The notes below the pieces were generated by a model that saw only the letters and a list, made by a program, of their open reading frames with translations, had not been told where the DNA came from and did no database searches. Positions 26,269 through 36,263 of a stretch of 64,000 nt of DNA are shown here, piece by piece. The position numbers and the translations under genes are program-made. The stretch is from Pseudomonas proteolytica (GTDB lineage: Bacteria; Pseudomonadota; Gammaproteobacteria; Pseudomonadales; Pseudomonadaceae): assembly GCF_007858275.1 (NCBI RefSeq), contig NZ_VFEV01000009.1:62001-126000 (forward strand), in the 5' to 3' direction. The stretch's first letter is position 1. The number at the start of each line of letters is the position of its first letter.

Positions 26269-27591
26269 ATGCGCATCAACCTCCCCCTGGCCCTACTTTG
26301 CAGCACGGTGTCCACCTGCGCCCTGAGCGCCGGTTTGCTCGACCCTGCCTCCCCGGCCATGCTCGGCGACTGGAACGGCCTGCGCCCGCAACTGGCCGCG
26401 CAGGGCTACGACTTTACCCTCAAGTATGTCGGCGAAGCGGGCTCCAACCTCGGTGGCGGCTACGACTCCCACATGACCGCCCGCTGGAGCGACCAGTTGA
26501 TCCTCGGCGTGACCATGGACCTGCAAAAACTCTGGGGTTGGCAGGACGCGACCTTTCGCATCGGCATCGGCGAGCGCCATGGCAAGGACATCACCAATGA
26601 CCGTGTGCATCACCCCGACGCCACCGGCCTGACCTCGACCATGGAAGTGTTTGGCGGCGGCAATGCCTGGCGCCTGTCGCAATTTTGGTACGAGCAGAAA
26701 TTCTTCGAGCGCAAATTCGCCCTGAAACTGGGGCGCTTCGGCCATGGCGAGGACTTTGACCAGTTCCCCTGCGAATTCCAGAACGTCACCCTGTGCGGCT
26801 CCCAGGAAGGCAACTGGAATGGCGTGTGGAACAGCTTCCCCATCAGCCAGTGGGCGGTGCGCGCCAAGTACCAGTTCACCGATGAGTTCGCGATGCAGAT
26901 TGGTGCCTACGACAAGAACCCTGGCAACGCTGAGGCGAGCAACGGCTTCAAGCCGTTTATCAGCGGCTCCCAAGGTACCAGCTTTCCTATCGAAGCCATC
27001 TGGAAGGGGCAGGTTGGCGGGCTGAGTTCGGAGTACCACGCCGGTTATTACTACGCCAATGCCGATACCAAGGACATGCTCAAGGACGCCGACGGCAACT
27101 ACGCGGCCAGCAGCCAGAAGCCTTATCGGATGTATTCAGGCAATGCCGGCTGGTGGTTGTCGGGCCAACAGCAGTTGACCACGGTCGATGGCAACAACAA
27201 GCGCGGGCTTAACGTGTTTGCCAACCTGACCATGAATGATCCGCATAAAAGCGTGATCAAGAGCCTGGTACAGGTGGGGCTGATCTATCGAGGGCCCTTC
27301 GACTCGCGGCCAGATGACACTTTTGGCATCGGCGCTTCGAAGTTGCAGGTCAGTGACCGCTATACCGACAACACCCAGGCGCTCAACGCGCGCAATGGAG
27401 TGACGGGCATGGATGATCCGCTGTATGTGCCTGAGCAAAAGCGTGAGTACAGTTATGAGGTCAACTACGGGGTACAGGCCACCCAATGGCTGATGGTGCG
27501 GCCTAACCTGCAATACGTGAAATACCCTGGAGGGTTGACGCAAACCAACGGTGCAGTGGTGGGTGGGGTGCAGTTTATTACCGACTTCTGA
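26269..27591 (+). CDS. OprB-family carbohydrate-selective porin
   Basis: A 440-residue outer-membrane porin of the OprB family. The signal peptide ends near TCALSAGLLD. The mature start DPASPAMLGDWNGLRPQLAA is typical, as are KFALKLGRFGHGEDFDQFPC and the C-terminal strand VVGGVQFITDF with a terminal Phe. OprB-type porins admit sugars; position after the rhamnose genes suggests L-rhamnose entry, but OprB proteins are broad in specificity. AAGGAG lies before the ATG. It is convergent with norF. Confidence 0.9.
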   Translation: MRINLPLALLCSTVSTCALSAGLLDPASPAMLGDWNGLRPQLAAQGYDFTLKYVGEAGSNLGGGYDSHMTARWSDQLILGVTMDLQKLWGWQDATFRIGIGERHGKDITNDRVHHPDATGLTSTMEVFGGGNAWRLSQFWYEQKFFERKFALKLGRFGHGEDFDQFPCEFQNVTLCGSQEGNWNGVWNSFPISQWAVRAKYQFTDEFAMQIGAYDKNPGNAEASNGFKPFISGSQGTSFPIEAIWKGQVGGLSSEYHAGYYYANADTKDMLKDADGNYAASSQKPYRMYSGNAGWWLSGQQQLTTVDGNNKRGLNVFANLTMNDPHKSVIKSLVQVGLIYRGPFDSRPDDTFGIGASKLQVSDRYTDNTQALNARNGVTGMDDPLYVPEQKREYSYEVNYGVQATQWLMVRPNLQYVKYPGGLTQTNGAVVGGVQFITDF

Positions 27592-27632
27592 GAGAGGTTG
27601 GCCGCAGAGCCGGAGCGCGAAGCTGCAGTCCC

Positions 27633-27722
27633 GGTAGGAGCTGGCTTGCCAGCGATGGCGGCGTACCAGGCAACCTATGCTTGGGCTGACACACCGCCTT
27701 CGCGGGCAAGCCCGCGCCTACA
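27633..27722. repeat. REP-type palindrome between oprB and norF
   Basis: GGTAGGAGCTGGCTTGCCAG at the left and CGCGGGCAAGCCCGCGCCTA at the right form an imperfect inverted pair in the oprB-norF convergent gap. It marks the boundary between the rhamnose block and the nitrite block. Confidence 0.75.
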
Positions 27723-27753
27723 GGGGTTGGATTTTGGTCGCACTACAGCGTTC

Positions 27754-27975
27754 TTAACGCATCACCACAATCCCCGCCACCAACACCACCGGCCAGGCCA
27801 ACATCGCGGCTCGCCATCCCAGGGGCGCGTGACGTAGTTCCATGAACCCATCGGCAATCACCCAGGCTTTGGCTACTGCGGCCAGCACCACTGCCCACCA
27901 CCACCCCGCAGCACCGGACATGACGGTGCCCACGCTCAGCAGCACCAGCGCGACCCAGCACGCCAGCAGCCTCAC
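27754..27975 (-). CDS. norF: NorF-type small membrane protein (cytochrome oxidase subunit IV-like)
   Basis: A 73-residue protein with two predicted membrane helices (LLACWVALVLLSVGTVM and AAMLAWPVVLVAGIVVM) and the segment VIADGFMELRHAPLGWR, typical of the bacterial COX4-like/NorF family. Translation is predicted from GTG 27975, which overlaps the norE stop as GTGA; a long upstream extension of the frame is an artefact. NorF works with NorE in maturation or activity of NO reductase. In P. aeruginosa this gene is followed by norCBD; here it is followed by a REP and the convergent oprB. Confidence 0.88.
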   Translation of the reverse strand: MRLLACWVALVLLSVGTVMSGAAGWWWAVVLAAVAKAWVIADGFMELRHAPLGWRAAMLAWPVVLVAGIVVMR

Positions 27976-28538
27976 AACACGTACACCAACGGAAACAACA
28001 CTACCCACACCAGATCCACCATATGCCAATACAACACCCCGGACTCCATCCCCGACTGGCGCCCCGGCCCGTAAGCCCCGCGCCAACAGCGCAACGCCAA
28101 CCACGCCAGGATCACCATCCCCAGCAGTACATGCAAAAAGTGAAAGCCGGTCAAAATCCAATACAGGGTAAAAAACGTACTGTGCTCCAGCCCCAACCCC
28201 GCAGCGGCCAGGTGGCCGTACTCGCTGAGTTTGATCCACACATACACCAGCGCCACCAACAACCCCAGTACCAATAACCCAGCCGCCCGCCGCGAGCGGT
28301 CGGCGAGTGCCTGTTGCTGGGCCAACGCCGCAAGCAGGCCGGCCGTCAGCAGGCTCAGGGTCATCGCCAGGCCGGTGGAGGTGTCCAGTTGTGCGCGGCC
28401 TTCGGCAAAGACCTCGGGCCGTAGCGTCTGGGTCACGGCAAAGGCAAGGATCAGAATCGCAAACACCGAGAGTTCGGCAAGGATAAAAAACCACATCGCC
28501 AGATCACCCGGCAGGCGCCGGTCAACTGAAGTGAACAT
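27972..28538 (-). CDS. norE: NorE, cytochrome oxidase subunit III-like protein
   Basis: A 188-residue membrane protein with five predicted helices, homologous to subunit III of heme-copper oxidases (LPGDLAMWFFILAELSVFAI; HSTFFTLYWILTGFHFLHVL; WHMVDLVWVVLFPLVYVL). NorE is an accessory of nitric oxide reductase function in denitrifiers. ATG 28538 lies inside the end of nirQ (17-nt overlap); an in-frame ATG three codons upstream is less likely. It is coupled to norF through GTGA. Confidence 0.93.
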   Translation of the reverse strand: MFTSVDRRLPGDLAMWFFILAELSVFAILILAFAVTQTLRPEVFAEGRAQLDTSTGLAMTLSLLTAGLLAALAQQQALADRSRRAAGLLVLGLLVALVYVWIKLSEYGHLAAAGLGLEHSTFFTLYWILTGFHFLHVLLGMVILAWLALRCWRGAYGPGRQSGMESGVLYWHMVDLVWVVLFPLVYVL

Positions 28539-29298
28539 CAACCACATCCATCAGGGCCGCGACGGTTTGCGGGTCGTCGCTCAGCGCTTCTGCCAGGCAG
28601 GCCATGCACGCCTCGCGGGGCGGCATGCCGGCGGCGATCAGGCGGGCGGTGAAGATCAGTAGGCGCGTAGAGGCCACCTCCTCCAGGTCATGCTGGTCAA
28701 GCCGGCGCAAGGCTTGCCCCAGGCGCACCACCTGGGCCGCCAGGGCGCTGTCGACCTGGGCTTCGCGGGCGACGATGCGTTCTTCTTCGAGTGTCGATGG
28801 ATAGCCAAAGCGCATCGCCACAAAACGCTGGCGCGTGCTGGGTTTCATGCCCTTGAGCAGGTTCTGGTAACCGGGGTTATAGGACACCACCAACATGAAC
28901 GACGGCGGCGCCTTGAGGACTTCGCCGGTGCGCTCCAGGAACAGCTCGCGACGGTCATCGGCCACCGGGTGCAAGACCACGGCGGTGTCCTGGCGCGCCT
29001 CGACGACTTCGTCGAGGTAGCAGATGCCCCCTTCGCGCACCGCGCGGGTCAGCGGGCCGTCCTGCCACCAGGTGCCCTGGGCGCCGATCAGGTGGCGGCC
29101 AATCAGGTCGGCCGCACTGAGGTCGTCGTGGCAGGCCACGGTATACAGCGGCAGTTGCAGACGGTGGGCCATGTGCTGCACGAAGCGGGTCTTGCCGCAG
29201 CCGGTGGGCCCCTTGATCAGCACCGGCATGCGGTGACGCCAGGCGTGTTCGAACAACTCATGTTCGTTGTTGACGGCTTGATAGAAGGGTTCGGTCAT
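28522..29298 (-). CDS. nirQ: NirQ, MoxR-like AAA+ ATPase of denitrification
   Basis: A 258-residue AAA+ ATPase of the CbbQ/NirQ/NorQ group (P. aeruginosa NirQ has 260). Walker A is GPTGCGKT at residues 30-37, Walker B is ICYLDEVVEAR, and sensor 1 is MLVVSYNPGYQ. It is thought to act with NorD in activating or inserting metal into NO reductase. ATG 29298 follows AAGG, and a 70-codon upstream extension is rejected because it crosses the nirS promoter region. It is divergent from nirS and shares the Dnr box at 29381 with it. Confidence 0.95.
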   Translation of the reverse strand: MTEPFYQAVNNEHELFEHAWRHRMPVLIKGPTGCGKTRFVQHMAHRLQLPLYTVACHDDLSAADLIGRHLIGAQGTWWQDGPLTRAVREGGICYLDEVVEARQDTAVVLHPVADDRRELFLERTGEVLKAPPSFMLVVSYNPGYQNLLKGMKPSTRQRFVAMRFGYPSTLEEERIVAREAQVDSALAAQVVRLGQALRRLDQHDLEEVASTRLLIFTARLIAAGMPPREACMACLAEALSDDPQTVAALMDVVDVHFS

Positions 29299-29380
29299 GG
29301 CGCACCTTGCATGGACAACGGGTTTGACCGCCACGCTACGGGGGCCTGCGACAACCTGGCAAGCCGTACTCAAGGCAAAC

Positions 29381-29394
29381 TTGATCGCCGTCAA
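29381..29394. promoter_or_regulatory. Dnr/Anr box between nirQ and nirS
   Basis: TTGATCGCCGTCAA matches TTGAT-N4-RTCAA. It is the only full box I see in the 188-bp gap. The centre at 29387.5 predicts starts near 29429 for nirS and near 29346 for nirQ, so one palindrome could serve both promoters. Confidence 0.85.
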
Positions 29395-29420
29395 GCGGTC
29401 ATTCACCCACCGCGACATAG

Positions 29421-31169
<1,749 letters not shown>

Positions 31170-31193
31170 GCTTCATCAACAAGAGGCAACCCA

Positions 31194-31508
31194 ATGAAAA
31201 ATATCCTGCTTGCACTCGCGGCCCTGGGCGCGGCGTTAAGCCTGTCCACGGCGCTTGCCGAGGATGGTGCGGCGCTGTTCAAGAGCAAACCCTGCGCCGC
31301 CTGCCACACCATCGACAGCAAGATGGTGGGGCCGGCGCTCAAGGAAGTCGCGGCGAAGAACGCCGGGGTCAAGGACGCAGACAAGACCCTGGCCGGCCAT
31401 ATCAAGAACGGTACCCAGGGTAACTGGGGGCCGATTCCGATGCCGCCAAACCAAGTCACCGATGCCGAAGCCCTGACCCTCGCCCAATGGGTGTTGAGCC
31501 TCAAATAA
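31194..31508 (+). CDS. nirM: Cytochrome c-551 NirM
   Basis: A 104-residue periplasmic class I cytochrome c. The signal peptide (about 22 residues) is followed by mature [20 protein letters not shown], with heme ligands Cys34, Cys37 and His38. The distal Met lies in [15 protein letters not shown]. It is the classical electron donor to NirS, and its place directly after nirS is as in P. aeruginosa. AGAGG lies upstream of the ATG. Confidence 0.97.
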
Positions 31509-31524
31509 GCACAAGGAGCACGCC

Positions 31525-31851
31525 ATGCAAGTCTCGATGATCGGTTCGGCCATGGCGCTGCTTTTTCTTATTCCCGCGCCGGTGCATGGAGCACCGGCGC
31601 CTGCACGCCAGGTCCAGCTGGAACACCTGCTGACCCAGGACTGCGGGGCCTGCCACGGCCTGCACCTGACCGGCGGCCTGGGCCCGGCCCTCACGCCCCA
31701 AGCCCTGGCCGGACAGACCCGCGACACCCTGATTGCCACCGTGACTTATGGCCGCCCTGCCCTGGCGATGCCCGGCTGGGCCCCGTTGCTCAATGCCGGC
31801 GAGATTGCCTGGCTGGTGGACCGCCTCCTGCAAGGAACCCCCGCGCCATGA
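31525..31851 (+). CDS. nirC: Cytochrome c55x NirC
   Basis: A 108-residue periplasmic mono-heme cytochrome c with a signal peptide and CGACH at Cys40, Cys43 and His44. The short C-terminal part ATVTYGRPALAMPGWAPLL holds the probable Met ligand. NirC can donate electrons to NirS and has been linked to the final step of heme d1 formation. Its TGA overlaps the nirF ATG. Confidence 0.94.
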   Translation: MQVSMIGSAMALLFLIPAPVHGAPAPARQVQLEHLLTQDCGACHGLHLTGGLGPALTPQALAGQTRDTLIATVTYGRPALAMPGWAPLLNAGEIAWLVDRLLQGTPAP

Positions 31852-33020
31852 TCCGTCCCCTGCTTGCCTGCTTTGCCGGCCTGTTGCTCACGGCCTGTGC
31901 CCAACCCCCGCTGCGCGGCACCGGCGACCTGGGCCTGGTGGTGGAACGTGCCAGCGGCAGCCTGCTGATTATCGACAGCAGCAACCAGGCCCGCCTGGCG
32001 CGGGTCGAGGGGCTGGGCGACTTGTCCCATGCTTCGGCGGTGTTTTCCCGGGACCAACGCTACGCCTATCTGTTTGGTCGCGACGGCGGGTTGACCAAGG
32101 TTGACCTGCTGACCATGCGCATCGACCAACGCCTGATCCAGGGCGGCAACAGCATCGGCGGCGCGATCAGCCAGGATGGGCGCCTGATTGCGGTCTCCAA
32201 CTACCAGCCAGGTGGGGTCAAGGTGTTCGACGCGCAAACCCTCAAACAGGTGGCCGATATCCCGGCCACACCCCTGGCCGACGGCAAGCGTTCGCGGGTG
32301 GTGGGCCTGGTGGATGCGCCGGGGCAACGCTTTGTGTTCAGCCTGTTCGATACGGACGAGATCTGGAGTGCCGATTTCAGCCAGGGCAACACCCCGGTCA
32401 TCACCCGCTTCAGCGGTATTGGCCGCCAGCCCTATGACGCGTTGATCACTGCCGATGGCCGTTACTACATGGCCGGCTTGTTTGGCGAGGATGGCATGGC
32501 CCAGCTCGACCTGTGGCACCCCGAGCACGGGGTCAAGCGCGTGCTCGCCGACTACGGCCGCGGCCAGGAAAAACTGCCGGTGTACAAGATGCCGCACCTG
32601 GAAGGCTGGGCCGTGGCCGACAACCAGGCCTTCGTGCCCGCCGTAGGTCGCCACCAAGTGCTGGTGATGGACGCCCGCACCTGGCAACAGACCGCCGCCA
32701 TCGCCGTGGCCGGCCAGCCGATTTTTGTCACCGCGCGCCCCGACGGGCGCCAGTTGTGGGTCAACTTCGCCTACCCGGACAACGACCGGGTGCAGGTACT
32801 CGACACTGAGACCCACCAAGTGGTCGCGGACCTGCGCCCCGGCCCCGGGGTGTTGCACATGGAATTCACCGGGCGCGGTGAGCAGCTGTGGTTGTCGGTT
32901 CGCGACGGCCAGCAGGTGCAGGTTTGGGATCCTTATCGTTTGACCTTGCTCAAGACCCTGCCGGCCGAAAGCCCCAGCGGCATCTTCTTCAGCAGCCGCG
33001 CGCAAAAAATGGGGTACTGA
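31848..33020 (+). CDS. nirF: NirF, heme d1 biosynthesis lipoprotein
   Basis: A 390-residue propeller protein related to the d1 domain of NirS. The lipobox LLTAC with Cys17 marks it as a lipoprotein, as shown for P. aeruginosa NirF, so it acts on the periplasmic side. Features include FGRDGGLTKVDLLTMRIDQ and GGNSIGGAISQDGRLIAVSN. NirF is a dehydrogenase-like late enzyme of heme d1 synthesis. The ATG overlaps the nirC stop; the stop is 1 nt before the nirD start. Confidence 0.95.
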   Translation: MIRPLLACFAGLLLTACAQPPLRGTGDLGLVVERASGSLLIIDSSNQARLARVEGLGDLSHASAVFSRDQRYAYLFGRDGGLTKVDLLTMRIDQRLIQGGNSIGGAISQDGRLIAVSNYQPGGVKVFDAQTLKQVADIPATPLADGKRSRVVGLVDAPGQRFVFSLFDTDEIWSADFSQGNTPVITRFSGIGRQPYDALITADGRYYMAGLFGEDGMAQLDLWHPEHGVKRVLADYGRGQEKLPVYKMPHLEGWAVADNQAFVPAVGRHQVLVMDARTWQQTAAIAVAGQPIFVTARPDGRQLWVNFAYPDNDRVQVLDTETHQVVADLRPGPGVLHMEFTGRGEQLWLSVRDGQQVQVWDPYRLTLLKTLPAESPSGIFFSSRAQKMGY

Positions 33021-33021
33021 G

Positions 33022-33480
33022 ATGGAACTGGATGAACTGACCGCACGCCTGATCGACCGCTATCAACATGGCATGCCGCTGTGCGCCGAGCCTTACCTGG
33101 AGATGGCCAACACCCTGGGCTGCAGCGAGAAAGAGTTGATGGCCTGCCTGCAACGCCTGGAACTGGCGGGCGCGCTGTCGCGGGTCGGGCCGGTATTCGA
33201 TCACAGCCGCGCCGGCGCCAGTACCCTCGCCGCCCTGGCGGTGCCCGCCGAGCGCCTGGAGCAGGTGGCGGCGCGCATCAGTCGCTACCCCGAGGTCAAT
33301 CACAACTACGCCCGCGAACATCACTACAACCTGTGGTTTGTGCTGACCGGGCCCAATCGCCGCCATCTGGAACAGATCCTGGAGGAGCTGGAAAAGGACA
33401 CCGGCCTGGTCCCCCTGGACCTGCCAATGCTCACCTCCTACCGCATCGACCTGGGTTTTGCCCTGGGAGGCCACCCGTGA
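33022..33480 (+). CDS. nirD: NirD, siroheme decarboxylase subunit
   Basis: A 152-residue protein of the Lrp/AsnC-like NirDLGH family, which decarboxylates siroheme to didecarboxysiroheme in heme d1 synthesis. The N-terminal winged helix (LTARLIDRYQHGMPLCAEPY) is followed by a ferredoxin-like half with NHNYAREHHYNLWFVL, the His/Tyr region implicated in catalysis. Despite the fold it is an enzyme subunit rather than a transcription factor. Its TGA overlaps the nirL GTG. Confidence 0.94.
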   Translation: MELDELTARLIDRYQHGMPLCAEPYLEMANTLGCSEKELMACLQRLELAGALSRVGPVFDHSRAGASTLAALAVPAERLEQVAARISRYPEVNHNYAREHHYNLWFVLTGPNRRHLEQILEELEKDTGLVPLDLPMLTSYRIDLGFALGGHP

Positions 33481-33992
33481 TCGCCCCGCTGAACCACGAG
33501 CAATTGCTCGACCTGCGCCAGTGCCTGGAGCGTGGGCTGCCGCGCGTTTCGCGGCCCTATGAAGACCTCGCAGAGCAGATCGGCGCCCACCATTTGCAGG
33601 TGTTGAAGCAGATGCAGCAATGGCAGGAACAGGGCCTGTTCCGCCGCGTCGGCCTGGTGCTCAACCATCGCGCCCTGGGCTATGTGGCCAATGCGATGCT
33701 GGTGCTGGACGTGCCCGATGCGCTGATCGATGAAGTCGGCCAGCGCCTGGCCCGCGCGCCGGGCATCACCCTGTGCTACCAGCGGCCACGGCGCTTGCCG
33801 CACTGGCGCTACAACCTGTTTTGCATGGTTCATGGCCGTGAGCGCGCAGCAGTGCAGGCGCAGATCCAGGCACTGCTGGACCAGCACCTGCTCGCCGACT
33901 TGCCCCACCACCTGTTGTTCAGCACGCGCATGTTCAAACAATGCGGCGGGCGCTTTGCACCGCCACCGTCACAGGTATGGGCCCATGGATGA
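33477..33992 (+). CDS. nirL: NirL, siroheme decarboxylase subunit
   Basis: A 171-residue paralogue of NirD, starting at GTG 33477 within a GTGA overlap. The conserved tail of the family is present: LCYQRPRRLPHWRYNLFCMV and FSTRMFKQCGGRF. It pairs with NirD in the decarboxylase heterodimer. It overlaps nirG by 8 nt. The longer in-frame extension upstream runs through nirD and is rejected. Confidence 0.93.
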   Translation: MIAPLNHEQLLDLRQCLERGLPRVSRPYEDLAEQIGAHHLQVLKQMQQWQEQGLFRRVGLVLNHRALGYVANAMLVLDVPDALIDEVGQRLARAPGITLCYQRPRRLPHWRYNLFCMVHGRERAAVQAQIQALLDQHLLADLPHHLLFSTRMFKQCGGRFAPPPSQVWAHG

Positions 33993-34428
33993 ACTCGACC
34001 GGCAGTTGATCAACCGCCTGCAGCGGGGCCTGCCCCTGGTACGTCACCCCTGGCAGGCCGTGGCGGCAGAGTTGCGCAGCACGCCCGACGAGTTGCTCGA
34101 CCGCCTGCATCTGTTGCTCGAAGACGGCGTGCTGACGCGCTTCGGGCCGATGTTTGATATCGAGCGCCTGGGTGGCGCGTTCACCCTCGCCGCCCTTGCG
34201 GTGCCCGAGTCCCGCTTTGAACAGGTGGCGGCGCAACTCAACGAACTGCCGCAAGTGGCCCACAACTACCGGCGCGAGCACCCCTGGAATATGTGGTTTG
34301 TGCTGGCCTGCGCGACCTGCGCCGACCTCGACCAGACCCTGGCCCATATCCACACCATTACCGGGCTTGAGGTGCTCAACCTGCCCAAGGAGCAAACCTA
34401 CCATGTCGGTCTGTACTTCCCGGTTTGA
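33985..34428 (+). CDS. nirG: NirG, siroheme decarboxylase subunit
   Basis: A 147-residue NirD-like subunit (MDELDRQLINRLQRGLPLVR; VAHNYRREHPWNMWFVLACA). It resembles NirD more than NirL or NirH in its YRREHPWNMWFVL region, consistent with a second D-L type pair (NirG-NirH). The ATG overlaps the end of nirL. Confidence 0.93.
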   Translation: MDELDRQLINRLQRGLPLVRHPWQAVAAELRSTPDELLDRLHLLLEDGVLTRFGPMFDIERLGGAFTLAALAVPESRFEQVAAQLNELPQVAHNYRREHPWNMWFVLACATCADLDQTLAHIHTITGLEVLNLPKEQTYHVGLYFPV

Positions 34429-34936
34429 CGAAACCCTGGCCCAACGCTTGATCCAATTGACCGAGTCCGGCCTGCCCCTGGTGGAAGATCCCTGGACCTG
34501 GCTCGCCGAGCAACTGGGCATCAGCGTCGAATCCACTCTCGACCTGCTCAAGCGCCTGCAGGCGGAAGGCGCCATCCGCCGGATCGCCGCCGTGCCCAAT
34601 CACTACCGCCTGGGCTACCGCCACAACGGCATGACCGTGTGGGATGTGTGCGATGAACAGATGCCGCGCCTGGGCGAGTTGATCGGCGCCCAACCCTTTG
34701 TCAGCCACTGCTATCGCAGGCCCAGGCGTGCGGACTGGCCCTACAACCTGTTCGCCATGGTGCATGGGCGCAGCCGTGAGGAAATCGACAGCTACCGTGA
34801 ACACCTGCGCTTTCTGCTGGGCACTGCCAGCCGGGCCGACGAGATGTTGGTAAGCAGCCGCATCCTGAAAAAAACCGGCCTGCGCTTGGCCTCTCCTCGC
34901 TCCAGTAGAAGCTGGCTTGCCAGCGAAGGTCGTTAA
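34403..34936 (+). CDS. nirH: NirH, siroheme decarboxylase subunit with REP-derived C-terminus
   Basis: A 177-residue NirL-like subunit (SHCYRRPRRADWPYNLFAMV; SSRILKKTGLRL). It starts inside the end of nirG (26-nt overlap). The family normally ends soon after the KKTGLRL region. Here the frame continues for about 14 residues (ending SSRSWLASEGR) that are read through the left arm of a REP element, and stops at TAA 34934-34936. The core fold looks complete, so the extension is probably tolerated. P. aeruginosa NirH has about 170 residues. Confidence 0.92.
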   Translation: MSVCTSRFDETLAQRLIQLTESGLPLVEDPWTWLAEQLGISVESTLDLLKRLQAEGAIRRIAAVPNHYRLGYRHNGMTVWDVCDEQMPRLGELIGAQPFVSHCYRRPRRADWPYNLFAMVHGRSREEIDSYREHLRFLLGTASRADEMLVSSRILKKTGLRLASPRSSRSWLASEGR

Positions 34937-35004
34937 CGATAACGCGGGCATCCTGGATGAACGTGTCGCCGGGGCGTTTTTCGCGAGCACGCTCGCTCCT
35001 ACAA
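34904..35004. repeat. REP-type palindrome overlapping the nirH 3' end
   Basis: AGTAGAAGCTGGCTTGCCAG begins within nirH coding sequence and CGAGCACGCTCGCTCCTACA ends just before nirJ. The arms are imperfect. It splits the otherwise overlapping nir genes. Confidence 0.75.
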
Positions 35005-35017
35005 CAAGGAACATCTT

Positions 35018-36196
35018 ATGCTTAGGATCAGTCATTACCTGCGCACCCTGGCCGGCCAATGCCCGCCTCCACGCAGCGCCAAACCCGGCAGCCAGCGCGC
35101 GCCGGTGGTGATCTGGAACCTGCTGCGCCGTTGCAACCTGACCTGCAAGCACTGCTATGCCACCAGTGCCGACAGTGTGTTCCGCGATGAACTGGACACC
35201 GAAGCAGCACTGAAGGTAATCGATGATCTGCACGAGGCCGGGGTCAAGGTGTTGATTCTCTCGGGTGGCGAGCCCCTGCTGCGCGAAGACCTGTTCCAGC
35301 TCAGCGCCTATGCCCGCAGCAAGGGTTTTTTCGTGGCGCTGTCGAGCAATGGCACGCTGATCGATGAGGGCAATATCCAGCAGATCGCCGCCGCACGCTT
35401 TGACTATGTGGGCATCAGCATCGATGGCTTGAAGGCCACCCACGATGCCTTCCGCCAATGCGAGGGCAGTTTCGAGCGCTCGATGCACGCCATCAACCTG
35501 TGCCGTCAGGCGGGGATCCGCGTCGGCCTGCGCACGACCCTGACCCAGGAAAACTACGCGCAGCTCCCGCAACTGCTGGCCCTGATGCGTGAATACGATG
35601 TGCAGAAGTTCTACCTCTCGCACCTCAACTACAGCGGGCGTGGCAAGCGCAGCCGGCAGCTGGACGCCCATCAACAAATGAGCCGCGACGCCATGCTGAT
35701 GCTGTTCCAGCAGGCCTGGGACGACATCCAGAATGGCGTGGCCAGCGATTTTGTCAGTGGCAACAACGACGCCGACGCCGTGCTGTTGCTGCAATGGGTG
35801 CACCAGCACCTGCCGGAACACTACCCGCAACTTGAACACCTGCTGCATGCCTGGGGCGGCAATGCCTCGGGCAGTGGCATCGCCAATATCGACAACACCG
35901 GCGAAGTGCACCCGGACACTTACTGGTGGCAGCACTCGGTGGGCAATGTGCGCCACACCTCGTTCCGCGAGATCTGGCTGGAGCGCCCCGACCCGCTGCT
36001 GCTGCGCCTGCGCCAATACCCGCGCGAGATCGGTGGCCGTTGCACCGACTGCCGCTGGCTGGGCATTTGCAATGGCAACACCCGCACCCGCGCCTGGGCT
36101 GGCGGCGACCTTTGGGGCCCGGACCCCGGTTGCTACCTCAGCGACGCTGAAATCGCCCGCACGCCGCCCACCTTGATTCCTTGCTCGGCACGCTGA
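35018..36196 (+). CDS. nirJ: NirJ, radical SAM enzyme of heme d1 synthesis
   Basis: A 392-residue radical SAM protein. The cluster motif CNLTCKHC gives Cys39, Cys43 and Cys46, followed by LILSGGEPLLREDLF (SAM site). A C-terminal auxiliary cluster is suggested by RCTDCRWLGICNGNTRTRAW, typical of SPASM/twitch domains. NirJ replaces propionate side chains of didecarboxysiroheme with oxo groups. ATG 35018 follows CAAGGA within the REP-nirJ gap. Confidence 0.95.
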   Translation: MLRISHYLRTLAGQCPPPRSAKPGSQRAPVVIWNLLRRCNLTCKHCYATSADSVFRDELDTEAALKVIDDLHEAGVKVLILSGGEPLLREDLFQLSAYARSKGFFVALSSNGTLIDEGNIQQIAAARFDYVGISIDGLKATHDAFRQCEGSFERSMHAINLCRQAGIRVGLRTTLTQENYAQLPQLLALMREYDVQKFYLSHLNYSGRGKRSRQLDAHQQMSRDAMLMLFQQAWDDIQNGVASDFVSGNNDADAVLLLQWVHQHLPEHYPQLEHLLHAWGGNASGSGIANIDNTGEVHPDTYWWQHSVGNVRHTSFREIWLERPDPLLLRLRQYPREIGGRCTDCRWLGICNGNTRTRAWAGGDLWGPDPGCYLSDAEIARTPPTLIPCSAR

Positions 36197-36263
36197 ACCA
36201 CCGGCCGGCTACCTGGTGAAACAACCGGGGGCCGCCAACCTGATGATGAACCAAGGAAGTCTC

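Noticed and set aside
27976..28494. Long upstream extension of the norF frame
   Set aside because: It runs through norE in another frame; only the part after the GTGA overlap resembles the NorF family.
33022..34936. Four Lrp/AsnC-like genes that could be read as transcription factors
   Set aside because: Order, sequence and context identify them as NirD, NirL, NirG and NirH, siroheme decarboxylase subunits.
34376..36016. A 546-codon minus-strand frame across nirH-nirJ
   Set aside because: It is antisense to nirH and nirJ with no recognisable domain; composition is typical of shadow frames (Ala, Gln, His, Val rich).
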